Source: a virus. Taken from it: a DNA stretch of 21,409 nucleotides. The notes beneath the pieces were generated by a model that did no database searches, had not been told where the DNA came from, and was given only the letters and a program-made list of their open reading frames with translations. The stretch covers positions 1 to 21,409 of the IMG/VR virus record IMGVR_UViG_3300048003_000102. One strand, given 5' to 3'. Of the stretch, positions 1 to 8,000 are shown piece by piece. How positions within the stretch are numbered: position 1 is the stretch's first letter; every line of letters starts with the position of its first letter. Position numbers and translations under genes: made by a program.

Positions 1-50
1 CTCAAGATCCACAGAATTTAACTACGTAACAAGCATACACACAGAGAGAG

Positions 51-80
51 AGCGCCAACCCTAAGGCGCTTTTTCTTTTA
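51..80 (+). terminator. Intrinsic terminator of an upstream unit
   Basis: A perfect 6-bp GC-rich stem, AGCGCC at 51-56 and GGCGCT at 65-70, closes an 8-base loop and is followed at once by a T-rich run (TTTTTCTTTT from 70). This is the classic form of a Rho-independent terminator for + strand transcription. The gene it serves lies left of the window; only up to about 50 bases of its 3' end could be present. No T-run lies on the other side, so it should not stop minus-strand transcription. Confidence 0.85.
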
Positions 81-231
81 TCTTTTTTAAGGTACGGGTA
101 TAGCAGTTTAAAGAAATAGTATGCGTTCTAGTTGGCGAGCGTGTAGGCAGGCAGTTACGCGCATATCGTGTACGATACGAGGCAGAACGTTACAAACAAC
201 CCTACGACTAACACAGATTGATATATATAAC

Positions 232-251
232 CCCCATACTTAAACCTGGGG
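232..251 (-). other. CCCCA/TGGGG hairpin, possible weak terminator
   Basis: CCCCA (232-236) can pair with TGGGG (247-251) around a 10-base loop. Read on the minus strand it lies about 50 bases downstream of the tRNA-like element and is followed by GTTATATATAT, a poor U-tract. It could stop or stabilise a minus-strand transcript, but a 5-bp stem with a large loop is weak evidence. Confidence 0.2.
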
Positions 252-298
252 CGTGCGGAAATATATATGAATACGTCAATGTTTATGTGGTAATTTGT

Positions 299-375
299 GG
301 AGGTGGTAGGAGTTGCACCTACGTTAAGTTAGTAGCTTTGGAACAAACGATCTATCTTATTTCTAGAACACCCCC
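299..375 (-). ncRNA. Atypical tRNA-like cloverleaf
   Basis: Reading the minus strand from 375 to 299 gives a 77-nt RNA in which all four tRNA stems form in order. Acceptor: 7 bp (369-375 with 299-305, one G-U). D-arm: 4 bp, UCUA/UAGA (364-367 with 351-354), 9-nt loop. Anticodon-type arm: 5 positions (344-348 with 328-332, one U-U mismatch) with an enlarged 11-nt loop, 9 if one more pair forms. Variable region: 5 nt. T-arm: perfect 5 bp GUAGG/CCUAC with 7-nt loop UGCAACU. Three features are abnormal: the D-loop lacks GG, the T-arm carries GUGC instead of GUUC, and the anticodon loop is too large. The loop contains U-UCC-A, which would read as a glycine anticodon. CCA is not encoded. It may be a decayed tRNA, a non-translating tRNA mimic, or chance. 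A TATACT element sits exactly 7 nt ahead of its first base. Confidence 0.4.
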
Positions 376-382
376 AGTAGAC

Positions 383-388
383 AGTATA
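383..388 (-). promoter_or_regulatory. -10 element for the tRNA-like RNA
   Basis: On the minus strand TATACT (388 down to 383) matches the -10 consensus in 5 of 6 positions and lies 7 bases before G375, the first base of the predicted acceptor stem, so a transcript would start at the mature 5' end or one base away. No good -35 box is seen at the usual distance. The surrounding AGTATACT (383-390) is a perfect 8-base palindrome, so the same site could also serve the + strand. Confidence 0.35.
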
Positions 389-410
389 CTATATGTTGGT
401 GTACTATATG
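384..410. repeat. Near-identical 12-base direct repeat
   Basis: GTATACTATATG at 384-395 recurs as GTGTACTATATG at 399-410 with one mismatch, at a 15-base period, followed by a related GTATATAA at 413-420. These AT-rich units overlap the candidate -10 region of the tRNA-like RNA and could be operator half-sites or overlapping promoters. The similarity is seen directly; the function is inferred. Confidence 0.4.
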
Positions 411-676
411 TAGTATATAACAACTTATTACTGTGTAGCAGTAAAGTTTGTTATATTGGCTCGGGCAGTCGTTGTAGGTGTAGCTAACCCTGTGTCACTC
501 CCAACCCAACGCAGTTTATTAAGTCTAGTAACGATATGTAGTGTGTTTCTCTCTCTGTAATAAATAATATGTGAGGAATGTGGCTCAACCCACGACTGGT
601 GCGGTCCTGCTAGCCCAACACTTTAAAACATGATCTTTATCTTACGGTACTTGTAAAGGCAGGAATACCATAATGT

Positions 677-706
677 TTGTTCCGATTAGTATATCTATGC
701 TACACT
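677..706 (+). promoter_or_regulatory. Candidate late promoter before terminase
   Basis: TTGTTC (677-682; 4 of 6 to the -35 consensus) and an extended -10, TGC followed by TACACT (701-706; 4 of 6), are separated by 18 bases. A start around 712-714 would leave only about 7 untranslated bases before the terminase ATG at 720. It is the only promoter-like pair close to the first gene of the structural operon. Confidence 0.4.
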
Positions 707-719
707 ATACCATAGCAGT

Positions 720-2636
720 ATGTCAAGTAAACAAAAAAACACCATTTGCACAGCTTCAGATTGTGTAGTCCCATTACCAGAAGGTCGTCAGAAGTACTGT
801 AGTGATACTTGTGCCAATAGAACAAAGAAAAGGGCATATAGGGCTAAGAAAAGTGCAAGTGACATGCAGGTCATCAAAGAAGTAAACCCCAATGTACAGA
901 AACGTAGAGGGGATTATTACGCTATTATGAAACAGAAAAATTTTTTTCACGACATATTGAGTGGTGCTAAGACTAAAAAAGAGGTTGCAGATATACTAAG
1001 CTGTTCAGCGGCTAGTGTCTCTAGGGCTATGGCAGCATTTCTAGAGGATACTGCTAAGAAGGCAGAACACGAGAAGCGAGAGCAAGCGGTTGTGGGGGAA
1101 ATTCAAGAGGCGGACGTAGACGACTTTGTACGCTTTAGAGATGAGTATTTCTTAACAGAACAGAATAAAAATTATGAGACACCAGACTTTCAAAAAAGGT
1201 GGATAAGTGCTATCTTAGATAGTATACAACACGGTAAACGGTTGATGATATTGTCGCCACCTAGACATGGGAAGACAGATCTGTTAACACACTTTTGTGT
1301 CTACATGATTGCTAAAAATCCCAACATACGTATCATGTGGTGCGGTGGTAACGAGGATATTGCAAAGAATAGTGTTGGTGCAGTATTAGACCATTTGGAG
1401 AACAATGAAGGACTTATCCAGGATTACGGAGATTGGGACGGATTTAGACCTGCTAATAGAAGCGGAAAAAGTTGGTCGTCCAGTCAATTTACTGTTGCAA
1501 CTAGAACAGTCTCTGGTATTAAGTCGCCAACTCTTGTCGCAATTGGAAAGGGAGGTAAAATCCTTTCCCGAGACGCAGACCTTATTATTGCAGACGACAT
1601 CGAGGATCATGGAAGTACTGTGCAACCAAGTGCTAGAGAAAACACCAGGAACTGGTGGACAACAACATTACAGTCACGTAAAGAGGAACACACAGGCATG
1701 GTTGTCATCGGATCAAGACAACACCCAGACGATCTTTACCATCATCTCTTAGAGAACCAAGCATGGGAAAGCATTGTAGACCGTGCGCATGATTTAGAAA
1801 TACCACTAGAGGACGAAACCCTAGACCATACACCACACATGTTATGGGCAGAAAAACGTACACATAAGTGGTTAATAGAACAGTTAGCGTCAGCAGAGAC
1901 AACAGGTGGTAGAAATATATTTGAAATGGTCTATCTTAATAAAGCTATACCTGACGGCATGAGTTTATTTACCGCAGAGAGTGTAGACGCGTGTTTAGAT
2001 ACATCTAGAAAACTAGGAGATATACCTCCGCATACTGCATTGATTGCAGGGTTAGATCCTGCAAGTACGGGGTATCAAGCAGCGGTGCTTTGGGCGTATA
2101 ATGCAAAAACGCAACAAGTATGGCTAGTTGATGTCAAGAATGACCAAGGTGGTGGTATACAAAAAGCACATAACTTAATGAAAGAATGGTATGAGAAATA
2201 CTGGTTAAGTCATTGGGTAATAGAGGAGAATGGTTTTCAACGTGCTATTGGACAAGACAGAGAGATTAGAAACTGGGCAGCAGCACATGGTGTACGACTA
2301 GAAGGACATCAGACATATAAAAATAAATGGGATCCGACCTTTGGTGTAACCAGTATGGTTGGTATGTATGAACAACAGAAGATGAACTTACCGTGGGCAG
2401 ACGCACAAACAAAACGTAAAGTAAACATTCTTAGACAACAGTTACTCTACTTTTCACAAGCAGGTGCCTCTAACTCACGTAATGTAAAAACTAAAACTGA
2501 CTTAGTTATGGCAAGTTGGTTTCCAATGAAACGTATACGCACAAACGTAAAAATCATGTTATCAGAAGTGCAGAGTGACTATACTCCATCTTATAGCTAT
2601 TACAAGCAAAGCGAACACAATGAGGTTTTTTGGTAA
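720..2636 (+). CDS. Terminase large subunit with N-terminal Zn-finger/HTH extension
   Basis: DNA-packaging motor of 638 aa. ATPase: Walker A SPPRHGKT (179-186) and Walker B LIIADD (288-293). RNase H-type nuclease: candidate metal ligands D446 (in AGLDPAST), E502/E503 (VIEENG) and D594 (KTDLVMAS). The N-terminus is unusual: C10, C15, C27 and C31 form a zinc-finger pattern followed by a basic stretch (KKRAYRAKK), then a helix-turn-helix-like segment at about 80-108 (TKKEVADILSCSAASVSRAM), then a charged linker before the ATPase. Those parts resemble DNA-binding modules and may do the job of a small terminase subunit, which is not found in the window. ATG at 720 is the first possible start after an in-frame TAG at 687 and has no Shine-Dalgarno sequence; the candidate promoter lies just upstream, so the mRNA may be nearly leaderless. 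The stop codon abuts the portal ATG. Confidence 0.93.
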   Translation: MSSKQKNTICTASDCVVPLPEGRQKYCSDTCANRTKKRAYRAKKSASDMQVIKEVNPNVQKRRGDYYAIMKQKNFFHDILSGAKTKKEVADILSCSAASVSRAMAAFLEDTAKKAEHEKREQAVVGEIQEADVDDFVRFRDEYFLTEQNKNYETPDFQKRWISAILDSIQHGKRLMILSPPRHGKTDLLTHFCVYMIAKNPNIRIMWCGGNEDIAKNSVGAVLDHLENNEGLIQDYGDWDGFRPANRSGKSWSSSQFTVATRTVSGIKSPTLVAIGKGGKILSRDADLIIADDIEDHGSTVQPSARENTRNWWTTTLQSRKEEHTGMVVIGSRQHPDDLYHHLLENQAWESIVDRAHDLEIPLEDETLDHTPHMLWAEKRTHKWLIEQLASAETTGGRNIFEMVYLNKAIPDGMSLFTAESVDACLDTSRKLGDIPPHTALIAGLDPASTGYQAAVLWAYNAKTQQVWLVDVKNDQGGGIQKAHNLMKEWYEKYWLSHWVIEENGFQRAIGQDREIRNWAAAHGVRLEGHQTYKNKWDPTFGVTSMVGMYEQQKMNLPWADAQTKRKVNILRQQLLYFSQAGASNSRNVKTKTDLVMASWFPMKRIRTNVKIMLSEVQSDYTPSYSYYKQSEHNEVFW

Positions 2637-4379
2637 ATGTTAACACCTGACGAACTACTTATTAAAACGGACGACTTAAAAGGTATGCACGAGCATAGTG
2701 GACACTATGAGTATCGTGATAGAGTGCGTTCTATAATGAATGGCGGTAGCAATGGTATCGCAGCATTACTAGGTAATGACGCTAAAAACTACGACACAGA
2801 CTTACCAATCCCTAACCTTATCAATTCAGGTTTAGAACATCTTGCACAGAAACTAGGGCGTATGCCTGACATTAAAGTTGACCAGTATGCAGATAGTGAA
2901 CGAGCAAAAGGCAAAGCAGAAAAATTAGAACGTATTGTTTCTAGCTTAGACGGAAACTCTAAGATGGATATGCAAATGCCACAAGCTGCACGTTGGCTAC
3001 CTGGTTATGGTTTTTGTGTATGGATAATAAGACAGAAGATGTCGCCAGACGGTATCATGTATCCTCATGCAGAACTTAGAGATCCTTATGATTGTTACCC
3101 AGGATATTATGGTCCAGACCAAGATCCTAAAGAGCTAGCACTTATACGACTTGTACCTACTGCAGTTATTAAACAGATGTATCCACAAGCACAAGTGATG
3201 GTTGATGAGAGTAGTCAGTTCCCATCAGGTTACAGTAAGTTTAAATACCATGACGGTTTCCAGAGAAGTTGGGATAACCAACTAGCTGACGGTGTTGAAT
3301 TAGTAGAGTACTATAACGAAGAAGGTACTTACGTATTCTTACCAGATACAAAACAGATTTTAGATTACACTCCTAACCCACTTAAATCAGGTCCAAGGTT
3401 TGTTATCTCTAAGAGATTTAGCTTTGATAGATTAACTGGTCAGTATGACCACGTACTAGGTTTGATGGCAGCAATGGCAAAGATTAACGTCTTATCTATT
3501 ATTGCTATGGAAGATAGTGTATTCACAGAAACCAATATTATTGGAGAACTAGAAAGCGGTAACTATAAGCGTGGTAGATTATCAGTCAACTACCTAAGCC
3601 CAGGTTCACAAGTTTCTAAACCACCTAATAATATTCCGTATCAGTTGTTTACACAGATTGACAGGATAGAGAGACAACTTCGTGTTGGTTCTAGCTATCC
3701 AGTAAGCGATGACGCTATATCCCCTAACTCGTTTGTAACAGGTAGAGGGTTGCAAGAACTATTATCGTCCGTTGATCTAAACGTCAAGGAATATCAGTTA
3801 TCACTAAAAACAGCAATGGAAGAACTAGATTATAAACGTTTAGAAATGGACGAGGCGCTTAACGGTCAAACTAAAAAACCTATGGCAGGTTACTTAAAAG
3901 GTACAGCTTATGCTGAACAATACACACCTGCAGCAGATATTAAAGGTATGTACAAGACAAGACGTATCTATGGTGTCATGGCAGGTTTTGATGAACCTAC
4001 TAAAATTGTTTCTGGACTTCAGTTACTACAAGCAGGTATCATAGATAAAGAAACCTTACAAGAAAACATGGACGGTTTAGATAACGTTCAGAAGATTAAT
4101 GATAGAATACTAAAAGACGAAGCTGAACGTACATTGTTTGAGACATTAAAAATACAAGCTAGTCAGGGAGATGAGAAAGCAACTATGGCATTGGTACAGA
4201 TTTATAAAAATCCAAATAGTATGCAATCAATCTTAGATAAATTTTATACCGCAGAGGATCCAGAGATACCAGAACCAGAAGCAGCATTGTTAGGTCAGGA
4301 TCTAGGGGGTGGAGAACTAGCAGTACCACAAGGACCTGCACCAGACATTAGATCATTATTACTAGGAGGTGGACAATAA
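2637..4379 (+). CDS. Portal protein
   Basis: A 580-aa protein directly after terminase, the usual portal position. It would form the dodecameric ring at the packaging vertex through which DNA enters and leaves and to which the tail attaches. Sequence features typical of phage portals: an early NGGSNGIAALLG segment followed by DLPIPNLINSGLEHLAQKLG (about 55-75), an aromatic/Pro-rich clip or wing region (HAELRDPYDCYPGYYGPD), and a long helical C-terminal half (SVDLNVKEYQLSLKTAMEELDYKRLEMDEAL). The acidic/Pro tail ends PDIRSLLLGGGQ. It starts one base after the terminase stop, in the same frame, so its translation is probably coupled; GAGG at 2622-2625 is only a weak ribosome binding site. Its stop shares a base with the next ATG (ATAATG), and an AGGAGG for that gene lies inside its 3' end. 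Confidence 0.9.
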   Translation: MLTPDELLIKTDDLKGMHEHSGHYEYRDRVRSIMNGGSNGIAALLGNDAKNYDTDLPIPNLINSGLEHLAQKLGRMPDIKVDQYADSERAKGKAEKLERIVSSLDGNSKMDMQMPQAARWLPGYGFCVWIIRQKMSPDGIMYPHAELRDPYDCYPGYYGPDQDPKELALIRLVPTAVIKQMYPQAQVMVDESSQFPSGYSKFKYHDGFQRSWDNQLADGVELVEYYNEEGTYVFLPDTKQILDYTPNPLKSGPRFVISKRFSFDRLTGQYDHVLGLMAAMAKINVLSIIAMEDSVFTETNIIGELESGNYKRGRLSVNYLSPGSQVSKPPNNIPYQLFTQIDRIERQLRVGSSYPVSDDAISPNSFVTGRGLQELLSSVDLNVKEYQLSLKTAMEELDYKRLEMDEALNGQTKKPMAGYLKGTAYAEQYTPAADIKGMYKTRRIYGVMAGFDEPTKIVSGLQLLQAGIIDKETLQENMDGLDNVQKINDRILKDEAERTLFETLKIQASQGDEKATMALVQIYKNPNSMQSILDKFYTAEDPEIPEPEAALLGQDLGGGELAVPQGPAPDIRSLLLGGGQ

Positions 4380-4621
4380 TGCCTGAACCAAAAGATAATA
4401 CAAACATGCAGTTTGCAGATATTTGCGAGACATCATTATTTGATATTTGGCAAAGAACTACAGAATACTTAGACGACTATGATACTTTTTTAAAAGATAA
4501 CGATGAACAAGAGACACAGTTATCTGCTTTCCCACAAGGCATGGTCGTGCAATACATACCTAACGGTATAATTATTATGTTTGGACCACAAGAAAACTTA
4601 GGAGAAGAATATGGCTATTGA
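4379..4621 (+). CDS. Small acidic hypothetical protein after portal
   Basis: Encodes 80 aa, not assigned to a family. It is acidic (many D/E, e.g. YLDDYDTFLKDNDEQE) with a C-terminal beta-like hydrophobic stretch (MVVQYIPNGIIIMFGP), no signal peptide and no membrane span. It has the best ribosome binding site in the region, AGGAGG at 4364-4369, 9 bases before the ATG. It overlaps the portal by one base and the next gene by 11 bases, so it is part of the packaging/head operon. It may be a head-assembly accessory protein, but only its position suggests that. Confidence 0.75.
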   Translation: MPEPKDNTNMQFADICETSLFDIWQRTTEYLDDYDTFLKDNDEQETQLSAFPQGMVVQYIPNGIIIMFGPQENLGEEYGY

Positions 4622-5093
4622 TAGTAGTAGGCAAAATGGAAGACGTGGTGGCGTTAAAAAACCTGCTGCAGTAAGTGGTCCTGGTAAATTATCTAGAAGA
4701 ACTGATAGCGTTGCACCTACTATTGATGAAGTACGTGCTATGGTAACTGAAAGTGCAGGAGAAGAAAAAGCACTTGTAAACCAAGTTAGAGAAGGCAACA
4801 TAAATGCAACAGAAGAAGAAACAGTTGTACCTGCAGGACAAGGACAAATAGTTTCAGAAGAACCTGGAGTTATAACACCTTTACCTGGTGGGGTTGGAGA
4901 AATATTTGGACAAGGAGATGGTACTCCTATTAACACATTTTCTACTATGCAACAAAAAGAAAGTACCTTGCTAGAACCAGATGACCTAATGTTAATTAGA
5001 GCAATGGTAGGTATAAATCCTACACCAGAACTTATAAATTTATTACAAACAGCAGAACAAAAGATAAATAGAACACCAACACAACTAGGTTAA
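4611..5093 (+). CDS. Small basic-to-acidic head-region protein, hypothetical
   Basis: Encodes 160 aa. The N-terminus is basic and Gly-rich (RRGGVKKPAA, then PGKLSRRTD), the middle is acidic and low in complexity (EEETVVPAGQ), and the C-terminus is helical (DDLMLIRAMVGINPTPEL and LLQTAEQKIN). From memory, small proteins beginning with a similar SRQNGRRGG...SRRTD pattern sit between portal and a large structural protein in many actinobacteriophages; their function is unknown to me. AGGAG at 4600-4604 lies 6 bases before the ATG, inside the upstream gene, which it overlaps by 11 bases. A virion or assembly role is likely from context only. Confidence 0.75.
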   Translation: MAIDSSRQNGRRGGVKKPAAVSGPGKLSRRTDSVAPTIDEVRAMVTESAGEEKALVNQVREGNINATEEETVVPAGQGQIVSEEPGVITPLPGGVGEIFGQGDGTPINTFSTMQQKESTLLEPDDLMLIRAMVGINPTPELINLLQTAEQKINRTPTQLG

Positions 5094-5096
5094 TTT

Positions 5097-8000
5097 ATGG
5101 GTGTATTTCATAATGACAACCCTAAAACTGAACAAGACTTGTACAAAGAATTACAGGGTAGAAAAACACAATGGAACAGAGCTAAAGCTAGCGTAACTAG
5201 AGAAGACGCAGTAAGAGCTTCTACTATTGCACAGTTATATCCTAACTTTTCTCCTGATGTAATTACTTCATTGACTATGTTACAAGTAAAACCAGAAGCA
5301 GAAGTATTACGTACGTTATCAGAACGTGTTTTAGAAAACAATAAGAAATCTTTAGTCGATAAAGTATTCGATCCACTTAAAGGTGCCGTGCGTTTTGGTT
5401 TACTAGGATTAGAAGACTTATACAGAACAGCAGTAGATAGACCTATTAACTCTATGATTGCTGCAACTATTGGAGACAATGCAGAAGACTTAACCTTTAG
5501 GGACGCTTATGCACAATCAGGTAAATCAACAGTTAAACAAGTATTTAGTAACTTAGCACAAGGTAAAGAAATAAATTTAGGAGAAGGGTTACTACCTAAT
5601 TCAGAAGTATTCGATCCAGAAAATCCTAATAGTAAATATTACGATGAATATAAATATTTAGTACAGTCTGGGTTTGACAATACACGTGCGCAAAACATTA
5701 TACAAAATCAACTAGGTTCAGCTATTACAGATATAGATAGTCGTATGCAAGAGGAGAGCGGACAGTTTAATATATCCACACAACTAGGTACTGGAGAAAC
5801 TGTTAAAACACCTATCTCATTAGGAAGAACTGTAGCGTTAGGTGTTACAGAACCAGGTACTAAAGGGTTTAATGTTGTATCTGGAATACTAGACGCAGGC
5901 AAGGCATTGTTTCTTGATCCATCTAACTACTTAACTTTAGGTGTAGGTGCAGCAAGAAAAAGTGCTAAAACGTTAAGAGCAAGTGATCAAACAATATCAA
6001 TGCTTAAAAAAGTAGATACAAAGTTTACACCTGCAGAACTAAAACAATTAGGTATTGTAGAACGAGGTTTTGGACTACCGTTTATATCATCTAAGTCAGT
6101 TACTGATTATTTACAAAAAGATCCAGGTGGCATGAAACTTGTTAAGTACATGTCAAACATTACATCAGATAGTAAGTTTATGGACATTACAGGTATTGAA
6201 GATCCAGAGATTGTCAGTAGATTTATGAAGATTACACAAGACTTTACTAAATCATCAGCTGATAAACAAATAGAGATGGCACAACTTATAGATCAATCTA
6301 TTGGTTTTAAAGATTTACCATTTGGTACAACTAAACCTACAGTAGGTGCAGTTGGTAGATTTTTAGGTGGTGCAGCAGAAAGTATTAGCAAGACTGTACC
6401 AGAAGGTACAGGTCAATTGTTTGGTGCTAAGAAAGTAGCAAAACTTGCTTTAATGGATAGTAATAGTAGAGCAGCACGTATATTTTCTACTTACACAAAA
6501 GACTTACCACTTAGATATTTAGATAGCGAGAACATAGAAAAAAGCTATGGAGAAGTAAAAAGATGGTTAGATCAAACAGACTTAAATAGAAATAGTAAAG
6601 ATAAGATATTAAGACAAGCTGCAGTACTACGTCCAGGAGACCAAGCAGGATTGTTTCAAGTTGCTACTTCAATGCTTAAAGAAGTTGGAGATGACTTAGT
6701 AGATAACTTTCAAGTAAGCAAACAGGACGCTGACAACTTTACACGTATATTTGCAGAGACACAAGATGACATGCGTAAGTATTTTATAGACGCTTACACA
6801 GGTAAGAACGTAAACCAACCAGGTATGAAGATGTCTCCAATAACTATTAGCGGTAAAATGAGACCAGTACCTGACGCACATTTAACTACAGAGTTTATTA
6901 ATAGAACTATACCTATGCCAGACGCAGGACAATTAGCTAAAGCTATGAACTCTATGTCTATATTAAGAAGCAAGATGGGTGGTACTAAAGGTATGGACGA
7001 CTTCCTTAAAAAATATCCTAAAGCAATGCAAAAAGGAATTATGGGTAAAAGTACTGATTGGTACTACACAGAGTTCTGGAAACCATTAGTACTTCTACGA
7101 GGTGCATGGTTACTACGTGTTGTAGGAGAAGAACAATTACGTATGTTTACTAAAGGATATGACACAATCTTTTCGCGACCTGCAAGTATCTTATCTTTAT
7201 CATTGCTTAAAAAAGCAGACGCTAAACAAGCAAAGAAATGGACACAAAAAGATGTAGAGTTCAAAGATCTATTTGGAGATCCTCTTGCAGAAAGTTTGGA
7301 ATGGAAACAAGGATCATCACGTATGCGTGGTGCTAACAATAATGACGAAGCATTCGGTGGTGCAGAAAGATTTAAAAAACAAAAAAAGAAGTTTCGTAAA
7401 AAGATGGGACCACATGACTATGACATCTTAGATAAACGTGAAGCATTTGCAGGAGATAAAGCAGGTGCTAATAAATTTGTTAGAGCATGGACTAATGAAG
7501 TCTCTAAGATATACCAAGATGATTTGTTTACGTTATTGTTTAGAGGTAAGAATAATCCTGTAGCGAGAGAAAAAGTTTTAAAAGAATGGGTAGAAGGTAA
7601 AACACCTAGAGCCAAAGCTGTTATAGAGGAGTATGCAAAAGGTGGTCAAAGATACGAAGACATTATGACTACAGCAGGTGGTCGATATGTTTATGCTAAA
7701 TCCTTAGAAGCTAGGTTACAACAGGTTGCAGGTGGTGCATTTGATGAAGATGTTGACTTATTAAATGACCTTATAAACAGATTAGAGTTTGATGAAATAG
7801 ATTTTTCTAAGAACCCTTTTCCATTAAGACTAGATAGAACACGTAACGAAGACTTGTTTGACATGATGTTAAGTGGTAAATTAAATAAAATACAAAAACG
7901 ATCTGATGGTGTTTGGATAAACAATCCAACAGAAGAACAATTAAAGTTTGTTAAAGAGACAGTAGAAGTTGGCGGGGAAACTAAATATCTTATAGAGGAC

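Larger units (their letters stand above)
81..719. other. Long non-coding leader upstream of terminase
   Basis: About 640 bases without a credible protein gene, in a window otherwise packed end to end. The only sizeable open frame (218-487, +) starts at TTG, has no ribosome binding site and an odd Cys/Tyr/Val-rich composition with no recognisable family. The stretch contains a 5-bp hairpin TATCG/CGATA (164-177), a CCCCA/TGGGG hairpin (232-251), a tRNA-like element on the minus strand (299-375), a near-perfect 12-base direct repeat (384-410), and a 10-base CT run (549-558) that is the reverse complement of 41-50. Position just before the terminase gene is where phages often keep packaging sites or genome ends, but no specific pac or cos signal can be named from the sequence. 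Confidence 0.6.

Noticed and set aside
299-375. An ordinary translating tRNA
   Set aside because: The standard 7-nt anticodon loop cannot be closed by a good 5-bp stem, the D-loop lacks GG and the T-loop is non-consensus, so it is reported only as tRNA-like.
218-487. 89-codon + strand open frame in the leader
   Set aside because: TTG start, no ribosome binding site, Cys/Tyr/Val-rich low-information product, and it runs over the tRNA-like element and repeats; probably chance.
579-594. GTGG/CCAC hairpin as a T-arm of a second tRNA
   Set aside because: Six-base loop without T-loop consensus and no matching acceptor stem could be found around it.
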